Part shown: positions 50,679-59,734 of the stretch, piece after piece
How positions within the stretch are numbered: the first letter of the stretch is position 1
Layout: every line of letters starts with the position of its first letter
Source: Exiguobacterium flavidum
GTDB taxonomy: Bacteria; Bacillota; Bacilli; Exiguobacteriales; Exiguobacteriaceae
NCBI RefSeq assembly: GCF_003344535.1
Contig: NZ_QPKS01000004.1
Span: 62,001-126,000, forward strand
Reading direction: 5' to 3'
Length of the DNA: 64,000 bases
Notes under the pieces: model-generated
The model's database searches: none
Told to the model about the DNA's origin: nothing
Seen by the model: only the letters and a program-made list of their open reading frames with translations
Program-made: the position numbers and the translations under genes

Positions 50679-53309
50679 TCAAGAAACTGGCTGATTGATA
50701 TAAAAATCGACGAATTCGGTCAGCGGCATCGGTTTCGCATACCGAAAGCCTTGCATTTGTGTACACCCTTCCTCACGAAGGAAATTTTCCTGGTAAGCGG
50801 TCTCGACGCCCTCAGCGACGAGCGTCATGTTGAGCTGTTTAGCCATTGCTACGATCGTCGCCGTGATCGTCCTGTATTCCGGATAGTCTTCGAGGCGCAT
50901 CGTGAACTCACGCGGGATTTTCAGCTCGTCGAGCGGATAGCTGACGAGATATGCGAGAGAAGAATAACCTGTACCGAAATCATCAATCGACAGGCTGATG
51001 CCGAGCTCCTTCAACTCGAGGATACGCTCAAGCGCGTGTTTCGAGCGGTTCGCTGCGATGGTCTCCGTCAACTCGAACCGAAGAAGTTCCTTTGAAATCG
51101 GATATTTTCTAAGGACTTGTTGAAGGAAGGATACGAGATTGTCGTCAAACAGCTGCCTGACTGAGATGTTGATGGACAACTTCGGCAGCCTGATATTTTG
51201 CTGGCCAAGTTCAAATAGCGTCATCACAGCTTTTTCGATCGTCCAGCGTCCAAGGTCGATGATGTGCCCCGTTTCTTCGGCGATAGGAATGAAGGTCGTC
51301 GGAGGGATGAACTCGCCGTCTTTCTTCCAACGCATGAGTGCTTCCGCACCAATCACCTTTTGGGTATGTGCATCTATTTGCGGCTGGAAGTGAAGGCTGA
51401 TCTCATCACGTTCCAAAGCCTTGTCCAGTCCGTCGATCAGTCGTTTACGTTCTTCCTTCTTCGTTCGCAGTGTCGGGTCGAATCGGACGCTTTGATTCTT
51501 GCCGCTTTCCTTTGCCTTGTACATCGCGAGATCTGCATTTGCGAGCAGCGTTTTTGAGGTCGTACCGTCTTCCGGATAGGATACGATGCCGATGCTTGCG
51601 CTCAAATGGAGAATCGACTGATTAATATAGTAAGGAGGAAGGAACACGTGGTCGAGGATCGCCTGATTGATGCGATCGGCATCATCATGACAAGCGAGTA
51701 CGACGAACTCATCTCCGCCAAGGCGGGCTGTGAACTCCTCTGGTCCAAGAGCCCGTTCAAGGCGTTGGCCGACGTGATGAATCAACTCGTCACCTACATC
51801 ATGACCATATTGATCGTTCAATTCCTTGAATCCGTCGAAGTCAAAGAACAGAAGCGTAAACGGCTTTTGCTCAAGTAGAAACGAGTCGAGACGCTCATGG
51901 AACTGAAAACGGTTCGGAAGTCCAGACAAGGCATCGTGCGTTGCCTGATATCTGATTTTTTGCTCTTGTTGCACGTTTTGGGTGACGTCCTTGACTATTC
52001 CGTAGACACCGGTCACTTGACCGTCGATGATCATCGGGACGCTGATCAAGTCCCAAAGATGGGTCTCTCCCGAACGAGAGATGGCACGGGCGATATACTG
52101 GTGCGGTTCCCCTGCGACGACCCGATGATAGATTGGCTCGTATTCCTCAAGGTCGGATGGATCGAAGAAACTTTTGATATCCTGTCCGATCAGATCACGG
52201 ATCGAATAGCCAAGAAGCTCACTTCCGGCGGCATTGATGGAAAGGATCTTGCCGCTCAAGTCATGAAGATAGATTGGTTCCGTATTATATGCGAACAGAG
52301 AGCGATACTGTTGTTCCTTTACTTCGAGCTGTCTCGTCTTTGCCTTGACTGTAGTCTCGAGTTTTTCGTTCGAAGTGCGCAGGCTGCTACTTAGCTGAGC
52401 ATTCTGCTTCGTGACGAAGAACTGGCGAATCACGATAAGGACAAGGGCGGTCCTCGCGATGAAATCGATGACATCATTCGGCAGTTGGATCGATCCAATG
52501 ATGAAGGCGATCAGTAACAAGGAGAACACGATGAAGTCGGTCGTCACCTGTCTGTTCACGGTGACCTTGCGCTGCGATTTCGGTTCGAAGACGCTCGCGA
52601 GCGTAAGGCTTGCAAGAAAGACGAGACGGAACAGTGCGACGAAATAGAGGATCGTCTCACTTGCTCCATACATCTCCCCAACCATGCTGATGAAAAAAGT
52701 GGCGAAAAAACCAGTGATGCTAAGTAAAGTCATCGTCCGGTAAAGACGGCCTGTTCGAGCTTGGCGCTGGATATGCAGAAGTGTCCACCCAATGTACAAG
52801 CCGATAAGGCCGATCGGATCAATCAATCTCTCGAACCACTCCGTATTGAGACCGGTCAGTTCAAGCCTCGGCAAAATGAGCATGTGCCAGAAGGTGACGA
52901 GTAAAAGGCTCAATACGGCAAAGACGTCGTAGACACGCGTCCTGAACGAGGGATGGGTCAAAGATGGATTGATGACAAGGATCACGATGAGAAGACATAG
53001 GATCAATTGACCCAAGAAGACGCTGTAAGAAAGGGAAGTATCCCATTCAAACCAGCCGATCCTTTCCCCGCTTACGAGCAGCTGACAGCTCAGTACGAAG
53101 AAGAGCAACCCATGGACGGTTCGCGATGCGCTCTTGCGCTTCGACAAGGAAAAGACCGTGTGAAGGGCGAGGGAAAACATTGTCATGAAGGTGAAAAGGT
53201 GAAACAACTGGAACAATAAATCATTCGGCGACAGGGTGATGAAGACGCTTCCGATCCCGAGGATAGATATCAGGATGTAGGCGACGGGTGATTGAAAAAA
53301 ACGTTTCAA
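50679..53309 (-). CDS. Membrane-bound PAS-GGDEF-EAL c-di-GMP enzyme
   Basis: 876 residues: about eight membrane helices (1-300), a short coiled coil (305-335), PAS (about 336-445), GGDEF (about 455-615) and EAL (about 625-870). The GGDEF loop is intact (LGGDEFVVL, 531-535) and no RxxD inhibitory site is seen just before it. EAL motifs GAEALMRW, NISVRQL, IDDFGTGYSS and AEGVET are present, but the usual LKID reads LKIPREF. It may both make and break c-di-GMP. The start is TTG 53309 with GGAGGTCCACGA upstream. Probably cotranscribed with the orphan sensor gene. Confidence 0.93.
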   Translation of the reverse strand: MKRFFQSPVAYILISILGIGSVFITLSPNDLLFQLFHLFTFMTMFSLALHTVFSLSKRKSASRTVHGLLFFVLSCQLLVSGERIGWFEWDTSLSYSVFLGQLILCLLIVILVINPSLTHPSFRTRVYDVFAVLSLLLVTFWHMLILPRLELTGLNTEWFERLIDPIGLIGLYIGWTLLHIQRQARTGRLYRTMTLLSITGFFATFFISMVGEMYGASETILYFVALFRLVFLASLTLASVFEPKSQRKVTVNRQVTTDFIVFSLLLIAFIIGSIQLPNDVIDFIARTALVLIVIRQFFVTKQNAQLSSSLRTSNEKLETTVKAKTRQLEVKEQQYRSLFAYNTEPIYLHDLSGKILSINAAGSELLGYSIRDLIGQDIKSFFDPSDLEEYEPIYHRVVAGEPHQYIARAISRSGETHLWDLISVPMIIDGQVTGVYGIVKDVTQNVQQEQKIRYQATHDALSGLPNRFQFHERLDSFLLEQKPFTLLFFDFDGFKELNDQYGHDVGDELIHHVGQRLERALGPEEFTARLGGDEFVVLACHDDADRINQAILDHVFLPPYYINQSILHLSASIGIVSYPEDGTTSKTLLANADLAMYKAKESGKNQSVRFDPTLRTKKEERKRLIDGLDKALERDEISLHFQPQIDAHTQKVIGAEALMRWKKDGEFIPPTTFIPIAEETGHIIDLGRWTIEKAVMTLFELGQQNIRLPKLSINISVRQLFDDNLVSFLQQVLRKYPISKELLRFELTETIAANRSKHALERILELKELGISLSIDDFGTGYSSLAYLVSYPLDELKIPREFTMRLEDYPEYRTITATIVAMAKQLNMTLVAEGVETAYQENFLREEGCTQMQGFRYAKPMPLTEFVDFYINQPVS

Positions 53310-53377
53310 TCGTGGACCTCCGTTCTTGGTATAGACATATGCACTTCTCTATCGGCATATCGAGGCCAAATATGAAG

Positions 53378-53408
53378 AAAAAGGACGGGAAATGTCCCGT
53401 CCTTTTCA
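53378..53408 (-). terminator. Terminator overlapping the YitT stop
   Basis: AAAAGGACGGGA / TCCCGTCCTTTT stem with minus-strand T-run. The YitT stop codon (53406-53408) touches its 5' arm. Confidence 0.82.
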
Positions 53409-54287
53409 AAGAGTATACGAATGTTCCTTATAGTTCCCAAAAACCGTATGAATTTCCGAGAAGGTGACGAACGCTCCCGGTTCAACCGATTTCACGAGTT
53501 CCTGAAGCCGGACGATTTCGTTGTTCTGAACGACGACGTAGACCATCTTCTTCGTCCGGTTCGAGAATCCGCCACGTGCGTCAAGAATCGTGACACCGCG
53601 CCCCAGTTCTTCCGTTATGGCGGCATTGATTTCATCCGCCTTTTCACAGATGATGAAGCACTGTTTTGAAGCTGAATAGAAGCTGTAGACCGTATGCATC
53701 GTTTTCGTTCTGACGAAACTCATGATCAGAGCGTACATGACGTGTTTCAAATCAAACACATACCAGACGAGCACATAGACGATGATGTCCTGCATCAGAA
53801 AGATACGCGGAAGTGGCCAATTACGAAAACGGCTGAATAGAAATTTGCCGAGGATGTCGAATCCGCCGGTCGAAGCACCTCCGAAGAAAATGAGTGCCAT
53901 CGCGAGCCCGGAAACGAGACCAGCGAAAATCGAGGCGACCAGAGGGTCATTCAGCGATTCGGGCGTAACGAATTCCGGGATGACATCGATCAGAAAAGAG
54001 GAGGAGACGACGATCAATCCGGACAGGAGCATGAATCGTTTCCCAAGAAAACGAAGACCGAGCAGGAAAAGCGGGATGTTCAAGATCAGTTGGGTTGCCC
54101 CGATCGGCGTACCGATCAATTCTTTCGTGATCAACGTGATACCCATGATTCCACCGGAACCGATATCGTTCGGTGAGAGGAGGAGGCTGATGTAGACGGA
54201 ATAAAGAAGTGTTCCGATGATGAGGAAGCCGATTTTTTCTGTACGTCGTTTCGTGCTGCCTTTTGCAGCGTTCATTGTAGTTGCCAT
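53406..54287 (-). CDS. YitT family membrane protein (DUF161-DUF2179)
   Basis: About 293 residues: five to six membrane segments (GFLIIGTLLYSVYISLLLSP, GGIMGITLITKELIG, GLAMALIFFGGASTGGFD) and a C-terminal DUF2179 domain (about 215-285; GRGVTILDARGGFSN). A transporter-like family of unknown substrate, present in several copies in Bacilli. The start is uncertain: the frame is open to 54365, but AAAGGAGG lies about 25 bases before ATG 54287, the first plausible codon. Monocistronic. Confidence 0.85.
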   Translation of the reverse strand: MATTMNAAKGSTKRRTEKIGFLIIGTLLYSVYISLLLSPNDIGSGGIMGITLITKELIGTPIGATQLILNIPLFLLGLRFLGKRFMLLSGLIVVSSSFLIDVIPEFVTPESLNDPLVASIFAGLVSGLAMALIFFGGASTGGFDILGKFLFSRFRNWPLPRIFLMQDIIVYVLVWYVFDLKHVMYALIMSFVRTKTMHTVYSFYSASKQCFIICEKADEINAAITEELGRGVTILDARGGFSNRTKKMVYVVVQNNEIVRLQELVKSVEPGAFVTFSEIHTVFGNYKEHSYTL

Positions 54288-54464
54288 GGTTTTCAGGTGA
54301 GCGTAGCCCGTTCCTCCTTTGTCTGTTCTGTCTGAAAGGATACGCTGAAATCGTCGGAAATTCAAGCCCGTCTGCAGGCGGATGGCGGACGTAGAGGAAA
54401 GTGGGTTACCATTGAGGTGGAAAAGGGATGAGTTCGGACGAGAGCGGGAAAAGGAGGATGAGGG

Positions 54465-55070
54465 ATGAGACAGACGATATGGATCGCGATCGCACTCGCG
54501 GCAGGCATGGCATTTGCGTTCTTATTCCTGACCCTTGATGATTCAACGAGAAAACATGAAAAACGGTATGAAGGGACGACAGTCGTCAGAGCTGTCGGTA
54601 CACCGCTTTCGAACGAAGCTGCGGTCCAGGAGTTCATCAGAGACTTACCGGAAGGGGAGAGCGTCCGTTCGATCGAGACGGATCTCTCGACGATCGATAT
54701 CTCCTATGAGGTGAACGGGCAGGAGCGCGTGTCATGGACTGGAGCCGATACTTCGGAAATCAATTTGGAGTCGGCTGAATTCGAGGAAGGACGCTTTGTC
54801 GACGTAATCATTCATCATACCCTCGCTCTGTTTCTGACGATACCTGATTTGCAGGAATTGACGATCCGATACGAAGATCCATACACGATCATTACCTATC
54901 GGATGGACCGGACGACACTCGAAGAATATTTGCCCCGCTCGATTGAACGAGCGACGTCAAGCTCAAGAAGATGGAATGATGTCGTGGTCGAGGGATTTCT
55001 TTTCAATCAGGAAAAAAGAGCGGATTCCATGGAACGATTCAAGGATAATATCGTCATCACGCCTAGGTAG
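54465..55070 (+). CDS. Unknown membrane-anchored extracytoplasmic protein
   Basis: 201 residues: an N-terminal membrane helix (IWIAIALAAGMAFAFLFL), then a soluble outside domain of alternating strands (GTPLSNEAAVQEFIRDLPEG, STIDISYEVNG). It somewhat resembles the DUF4825 type found in Bacilli, but I cannot confirm this. AAAAGGAGGATGAGGG precedes ATG 54465. Divergent from yitT; no terminator is obvious after it. Confidence 0.7.
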   Translation: MRQTIWIAIALAAGMAFAFLFLTLDDSTRKHEKRYEGTTVVRAVGTPLSNEAAVQEFIRDLPEGESVRSIETDLSTIDISYEVNGQERVSWTGADTSEINLESAEFEEGRFVDVIIHHTLALFLTIPDLQELTIRYEDPYTIITYRMDRTTLEEYLPRSIERATSSSRRWNDVVVEGFLFNQEKRADSMERFKDNIVITPR

Positions 55071-55118
55071 AAAAATCGATTTTTCCTCGGTTCTATACGT
55101 TTTCACAGACTAGACACA

Positions 55119-55133
55119 ATGATATCGTTTACA
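55119..55133. promoter_or_regulatory. cre-like site upstream of the FNT gene
   Basis: ATGATATCGTTTACA, one mismatch to the cre consensus, 36 bases before the -35 box. Confidence 0.45.
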
Positions 55134-55169
55134 AGGCCATTTCTGAAAAAAATGATGCGAAATCAGTAT

Positions 55170-55198
55170 TGAGATTAAGCTAATATGGCAGTATGATA
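55170..55198 (+). promoter_or_regulatory. Promoter of the FNT gene
   Basis: TTGAGA (55170-55175), 17-base spacer, TATGAT (55193-55198). Confidence 0.65.
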
Positions 55199-55252
55199 CT
55201 AAGTGAACAAGGAATGTGAATGTTTGAACAAGGGGAAAGAGAGGTTTCTACA

Positions 55253-56092
55253 ATGAATGAAGTAGAGGCACTGGAAGGGTTACGTAATAAGGCTGTCAAG
55301 TCTACCAAAACAATGAAATACCGGCCGATGGAATACTTGGTCCGGGCTATGCTTGCTGGAGTTTTCATCGGATTTGCTATCATATTCACTTTGAAATCAA
55401 TCAACGGTCTGTTCTTGAATGAGTCACCGATGACATCTCTAGTCGGCGGATGGACGTTCGGGGTCGCACTCGTTTTGATCGTATATGGCGGGGCAGAACT
55501 TTTTACTGGGAACACGATGTATTTCACGACCTCGACGATGCGTGGTTTCACGTCACGCGCTGAGACGCTCAAGGTATGGACGCTCTGCTTCATCGGTAAC
55601 GGGCTTGGCGGCCTGCTATTCGCACTGTTGCTCGCACAGACAGGAATCATCCAGGAGCTTGGTCAGAACAACTGGTTGTTCGCTGTTTCCGAAACGAAAA
55701 TCCACCACACGACATGGGAAATCTTTACCCGGGCAATCTTCTGTAACTGGATGGTATGTCTTGCGATCTTCATCCCGAAAAATATGAAGAATGAGTTCGG
55801 GCAAATCATCACGATGATGATGCTCGTAGCGGTATTCTTCGCATCAGGATTCGATCACGTCATCGCGAACATGGCACTCTTCTCGCTCGCACTGGTCGTT
55901 CCGCATCCTGAGACGATTTCACTCGCTGGTGCGGTTCATAATCTCGTCCCTGCACTCTTCGGGAACATCATCGGTGGTGCAATCTTCATGGGCATGGTCT
56001 ATACATGGCTCAACAAAGGAAAGCTCGAAGTTGAAGAAGGCGAAGAAAAGAGCACGACGAAAATCGCCTTTCTTAAAAAGCAGAAAGCCTGA
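55253..56092 (+). CDS. Formate/nitrite transporter (FNT) family channel, YwcJ-like
   Basis: 279 residues, six membrane helices in the aquaporin-like FNT fold. Landmarks are GGAELFTGNTMYFTTSTMRG (omega-loop region), FCNWMVCLAIFIP and SGFDHVIANMALFS, whose HxxAN supplies the central pore histidine. It passes formate, nitrite or a related small anion. ATG 55253 has AGAGAGG at 8 bases and aligns with the YwcJ start; ATG 55220 (AAGGAA at 5 bases) would add 11 residues. Monocistronic, with a cre-like site hinting at carbon control. Confidence 0.92.
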   Translation: MNEVEALEGLRNKAVKSTKTMKYRPMEYLVRAMLAGVFIGFAIIFTLKSINGLFLNESPMTSLVGGWTFGVALVLIVYGGAELFTGNTMYFTTSTMRGFTSRAETLKVWTLCFIGNGLGGLLFALLLAQTGIIQELGQNNWLFAVSETKIHHTTWEIFTRAIFCNWMVCLAIFIPKNMKNEFGQIITMMMLVAVFFASGFDHVIANMALFSLALVVPHPETISLAGAVHNLVPALFGNIIGGAIFMGMVYTWLNKGKLEVEEGEEKSTTKIAFLKKQKA

Positions 56093-56104
56093 TCACACTG
56101 ACTA

Positions 56105-56150
56105 AGAAAAAACTGCGCTCGATTCCATCAGGAGTCGAGCGCAGTTTTTC
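56105..56150. terminator. Bidirectional terminator
   Basis: AAAAACTGCGCTCGA / TCGAGCGCAGTTTTT perfect stem between convergent genes. Confidence 0.88.
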
Positions 56151-56568
56151 ATTCAAGATGCTGGAACCGGTCTACGTCTGCTGCAAGCGACTCATAGACC
56201 TCTTCGACGATCTGAGCGTCGTCGAACAGACCGAGAACGTTGTCGTCGGGAAGTGCATCGACAGGTGAGGTGAAATAAAGGATAGCTGTCAACAGCAATC
56301 GCTCCTGTTCCGGTTGCATGATGAAACGGTCCTGTGAGACGGCCCGCAGCATCTCGAGCAGCTGTTTCAGTTGGAAGTAAAGGACAAGTTCCTCTTCACG
56401 CTCGATGTCCGTGATTCCTTCCGAAGCGACGTCTTTAGTCAGACGGGCAAGCCCGAGTTCGCCTTGGACGAGTAAATCGATTTGTGCGCCCCGGTGCCCG
56501 ACGAGCTCGAGAGCTTGGCGATGAAAATACTTATAGGCTGATCTAGAATCTCCTGGTGTAAAATCCAT
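56149..56568 (-). CDS. DUF1232 (YkvA-like) domain protein
   Basis: 139 residues. The C-terminal part LLTAILYFTSPVDALPDDNV LGLFDDAQIVEEVY carries the S-P-x-D-x-x-P-D core and the following DD of the DUF1232 (YkvA) family, which has no assigned function. The N-terminal 85 residues are charged and helical. AAGGAG lies 12 bases from ATG 56568. Monocistronic; the stop abuts the shared terminator. Confidence 0.78.
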   Translation of the reverse strand: MDFTPGDSRSAYKYFHRQALELVGHRGAQIDLLVQGELGLARLTKDVASEGITDIEREEELVLYFQLKQLLEMLRAVSQDRFIMQPEQERLLLTAILYFTSPVDALPDDNVLGLFDDAQIVEEVYESLAADVDRFQHLE

Positions 56569-56669
56569 GATTGTTTACCACTCCTTCTCTCATTAGTTTC
56601 GCCTTAATTCTTGCAAAATTGCAACTATTTCGTGAGAATAAAGATAAAGATCTGAAAGGGGACTACATA

Positions 56670-57893
56670 ATGCCAACACAAGAACAACTGAAGAAGTACG
56701 CGGAACTGGCCGTACGTACGGGAATAAATCTCCAACCTGGCCAGCAACTCGAAATCAGAGCCGGAATCGATAACGCACCACTCGTGCGTGAGGTCACGAA
56801 AGTCGCTTATGAAGCCGGTGCTTCGAACGTCTACGTCCAGTGGTCGGATGATGAGATGACGAAAATTCGTTTTCATCACGCTCCTGATGAGGCGTTCGAT
56901 AAGTTCCCGGATTGGTTGAGAGAGCGTTTTGATCAGCTTGCGGCTGAAAAGACGGCTTTCCTTTCGATCGTCAGCGAAGATCCGGACTTGCTGAACGGGG
57001 TAGACTCCTCACGCATCGCACGTTCAAACAAATCAGCAGGTCTAGCGCTGGCGAACTGGCGGAAATATGTCATGAGTGACAATGTCAGCTGGTGCGTCAC
57101 TGCAGCACCGTCAGAATCTTGGGCGAAGAAAGTTTTCCCGGGTGCTGAAAACGCGGTAGACCTGCTATGGGATGCTATTTTCAAAGCGACCCGTATCGAT
57201 CTTACCGATCCTGTATCGGCTTGGGTAGAACACGATAAGAATCTTCGTGAAAAAGCCAGTTTCCTGACGAGCAAAAAATACAAGAAGCTGCATTATTCGG
57301 CACCAGGGACGGAAATGACGATTGAGCTTCCTGAGCGTCATCTATGGATCGGCGGCGGCGGTCCGAACACGGACGGTGTTGATTTCATCGCCAACCTTCC
57401 GACGGAAGAAGTATTCACGCTGCCGAAGAAGGACGGGGTGAACGGTCACGTCTCGAGCACGAAGCCGCTCAGCTACAGCGGGAACTTGATCGATGAATTC
57501 ACTCTCTGGTTCGAGAACGGAAAAATCGTCAAGGCCGAGGCGAAGACTGGCCAAAAAGCGCTGGATGAATTGATTTCGCTCGACGAGGGGGCGCGTTACC
57601 TCGGAGAAGTGGCACTCGTGCCACACCACTCACCGATCTCGGATTCGGGCATCCTGTTCTACAATACCCTCTTCGACGAAAACGCATCCTGCCACTTGGC
57701 AATCGGGCGTGCCTATTCGACTTGTCTTGAGAACGGGCCTAAGCTTTCGGCTGAAGAACTCGCTGAACAAGGGGCAAACGATTCGATGACACACGTCGAT
57801 TTCATGATTGGTTCTGAAAAGATGAATATCGACGGGGAACTCGAGGATGGCACGCGTGAAGCCGTCATGCGTGACGGAAACTGGGCGATCTGA
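56670..57893 (+). CDS. Aminopeptidase, M29 family (AmpS/PepS-like)
   Basis: 407 residues, normal family length. MPTQEQLKKYAELAVRTGIN and NLQPGQQLEIRA open the N-terminal domain; the metal ligands sit in NLPTEEVFTLP, in VPHHSPISDSG and in THVDFMIG. It removes N-terminal residues from peptides in the cytoplasm with two metal ions. ATG 56670 follows GAAAGGGGACTAC; the frame is open 33 codons upstream but lacks a site. Monocistronic. Confidence 0.94.
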   Translation: MPTQEQLKKYAELAVRTGINLQPGQQLEIRAGIDNAPLVREVTKVAYEAGASNVYVQWSDDEMTKIRFHHAPDEAFDKFPDWLRERFDQLAAEKTAFLSIVSEDPDLLNGVDSSRIARSNKSAGLALANWRKYVMSDNVSWCVTAAPSESWAKKVFPGAENAVDLLWDAIFKATRIDLTDPVSAWVEHDKNLREKASFLTSKKYKKLHYSAPGTEMTIELPERHLWIGGGGPNTDGVDFIANLPTEEVFTLPKKDGVNGHVSSTKPLSYSGNLIDEFTLWFENGKIVKAEAKTGQKALDELISLDEGARYLGEVALVPHHSPISDSGILFYNTLFDENASCHLAIGRAYSTCLENGPKLSAEELAEQGANDSMTHVDFMIGSEKMNIDGELEDGTREAVMRDGNWAI

Positions 57894-57930
57894 TCACTCT
57901 CCGTGCTACGATTTCGTCTGCTCGCTAAAA

Positions 57931-57977
57931 TTGAAGGGGCCGTATTCCAGAACGTGGAATGCAGCCCCTTTTCTTAT
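57931..57977 (+). terminator. Terminator of the aminopeptidase gene
   Basis: AAGGGGC...ATTCC / GGAAT...GCCCCTT stem, then TTCTT. Confidence 0.78.
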
Positions 57978-58006
57978 TCGAAAGATACAGACACGGAGTC
58001 CGCATG

Positions 58007-58924
58007 TTAAACTTCTAATTCTTCACCGATGATCTTCACTTCAGTCTCGAGGAGTACACCGAACTTCTCCTGAACTGTCTCCTGTACGTGACGAATCAGC
58101 GAGATATAGTCGCTAGCCGTCGCTTCACCGATGTTGACGATGAAACCGGCATGCTTCATCGAGACCTCAGCATCACCGATCCGCGTCCCTTGAAGACCAC
58201 TGTCTTGGATGAGTTTACCTGCGAAGTACCCTTCAGGACGCTTGAAGACGCTGCCGCAAGAAGGATATTCGAGTGGCTGTTTCGTCTCACGCTTGTCAGT
58301 CAAATCATCCATAACGGATTTGATCGTCTCGTTGTCCCCTTCAGTCAGGCTGAAACGTCCTTCGAGGATGATGTACTCTTTGCTATGGAAACAGCTTGTA
58401 CGGTATCCGAGCTCAAGCTCGTTTTGCTGAATATTCAACAGTTCGCCCTTGCGCGTCAAGACAGTGGCGCTGTGTAGGCAATCCTTCACCTCGCCGCCAT
58501 AGGCACCGGCGTTCATGATCAGCGCTCCGCCGACTGTTCCCGGGATTCCACAAGCGAATTCGAGTCCGCTTAGGGAATGCGAGAGGGCGACGCGGGATGC
58601 CTCGATGATAGCTGCTCCGCTCTGCGCGACGAGTTCATGCCCTTCGACGTGGATGTCGGTCAACTTCTCGAAAGACAAGACGATTCCCCGAATCCCTCCG
58701 TCCCGAACGACGAGATTCGATCCGTTCCCGAGGAGCGTAAGCGGAATGTCGTTCTCGTATGCGTAACGGACGACAAAAGCGGTTTCCTCGTAGGATGAAG
58801 GGATGACGAAGAGGTCGGCCTTTCCGCCCATCTTCGTGTACGTGTGGTTTTTCAATGGTTCGTCTATGAAGACGGCTTCGCGTGAGATGCCATCATAAAG
58901 TCCGATCACTAGCTGTTCAGTCAT
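58007..58924 (-). CDS. murB: UDP-N-acetylenolpyruvoylglucosamine reductase
   Basis: 305 residues. FAD-binding stretches LLGNGSNLVVRDGG and GIPGTVGGALIMNAGAYGGE, the catalytic Ser in PSCGSVFKRP (Ser225) and the late Glu in LLETEVKIIGE identify MurB, which reduces the enolpyruvyl group to give UDP-MurNAc for peptidoglycan. KNHTYTKMGGKADL is the usual N-terminal box. ATG 58924 follows AAAAGGAATGAG. A lone gene here rather than in the division cluster. Confidence 0.95.
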   Translation of the reverse strand: MTEQLVIGLYDGISREAVFIDEPLKNHTYTKMGGKADLFVIPSSYEETAFVVRYAYENDIPLTLLGNGSNLVVRDGGIRGIVLSFEKLTDIHVEGHELVAQSGAAIIEASRVALSHSLSGLEFACGIPGTVGGALIMNAGAYGGEVKDCLHSATVLTRKGELLNIQQNELELGYRTSCFHSKEYIILEGRFSLTEGDNETIKSVMDDLTDKRETKQPLEYPSCGSVFKRPEGYFAGKLIQDSGLQGTRIGDAEVSMKHAGFIVNIGEATASDYISLIRHVQETVQEKFGVLLETEVKIIGEELEV

Positions 58925-59182
58925 GTCTACTCATTCCTTTTCATAAATTACGTCGTGTCGTATGGATAAGCCAATAAGTTATATTCTACATGATTTAGGG
59001 ATGTTTTGTGCATGCTGTTCCTAAAATACATAGTTACCCGGGAAATTGCAAGGGGCACCGCCTCATGACATTGTTCAGAAATGACCATCTGGAATTTGAA
59101 AAGAAAGAGGACGAGAGAGCATGAAATCGTAAAAAAGGGGGAAAATAATAGCAAAAGGCCGTGTTATCAAGGGGGGATGAAA

Positions 59183-59701
59183 ATGATTGAAAGTGAACGT
59201 CTCGAGATGGTACGTTTCATTGATGAGGATTTCTTGTTCTATAAGTCACTCGTTCAGAACGAACGAATCATGCGCTACATCAATGGAGGTATACCGCTCG
59301 AGGATGATGAAGCAAAAGTGTGGTTCGAGCGCCAATTCGATCGATATGATGATGAACGGCAGACCGGCTTCCTGCTATTGAAGCTTAAGGGGACAGGAGA
59401 GCCGATCGGATTTGCAGGACTGATCATGCAGGAAGTGGACGGAATAGAGGAACTCGAGGTCGGGTATTGGTTGAATCCGACGTACTGGAAGGTGGGGTAT
59501 GCAAGAGAAGCTGCACGGCGCTTGATGCGCGAAGCGTATGATCGAGGGAACGACCGACTGATCTCAATCATTCACCCGGATAACATGCCGTCGCAACGCG
59601 TGGCGCGCGTGAACGGGATGAAGTGGGAGAAGGAGACGGTCTTCAAAGGAATCCCCGTATCGATCTACTCCTGCCGGCTATCCATCATCTGCAGAGGTTA
59701 A
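59183..59701 (+). CDS. GNAT family N-acetyltransferase
   Basis: 172 residues. SERLEMVRFIDEDFLFYKSL is the RimJ/RimL-like start; VGYWLNPTYWKVGYAREAAR holds a modified acetyl-CoA loop (WKVGYAREA for GxGxA), and IHPDNMPSQRVARVNGM is the usual helix. The loop G to K/V change is common in this branch. ATG 59183 is 6 bases from AAGGGGGG; the frame is open to 59081 without a better start. Substrate unknown. Confidence 0.85.
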   Translation: MIESERLEMVRFIDEDFLFYKSLVQNERIMRYINGGIPLEDDEAKVWFERQFDRYDDERQTGFLLLKLKGTGEPIGFAGLIMQEVDGIEELEVGYWLNPTYWKVGYAREAARRLMREAYDRGNDRLISIIHPDNMPSQRVARVNGMKWEKETVFKGIPVSIYSCRLSIICRG

Positions 59702-59734
59702 GCGAACATTAATCATAAGAGAGGAAGTCATCGT

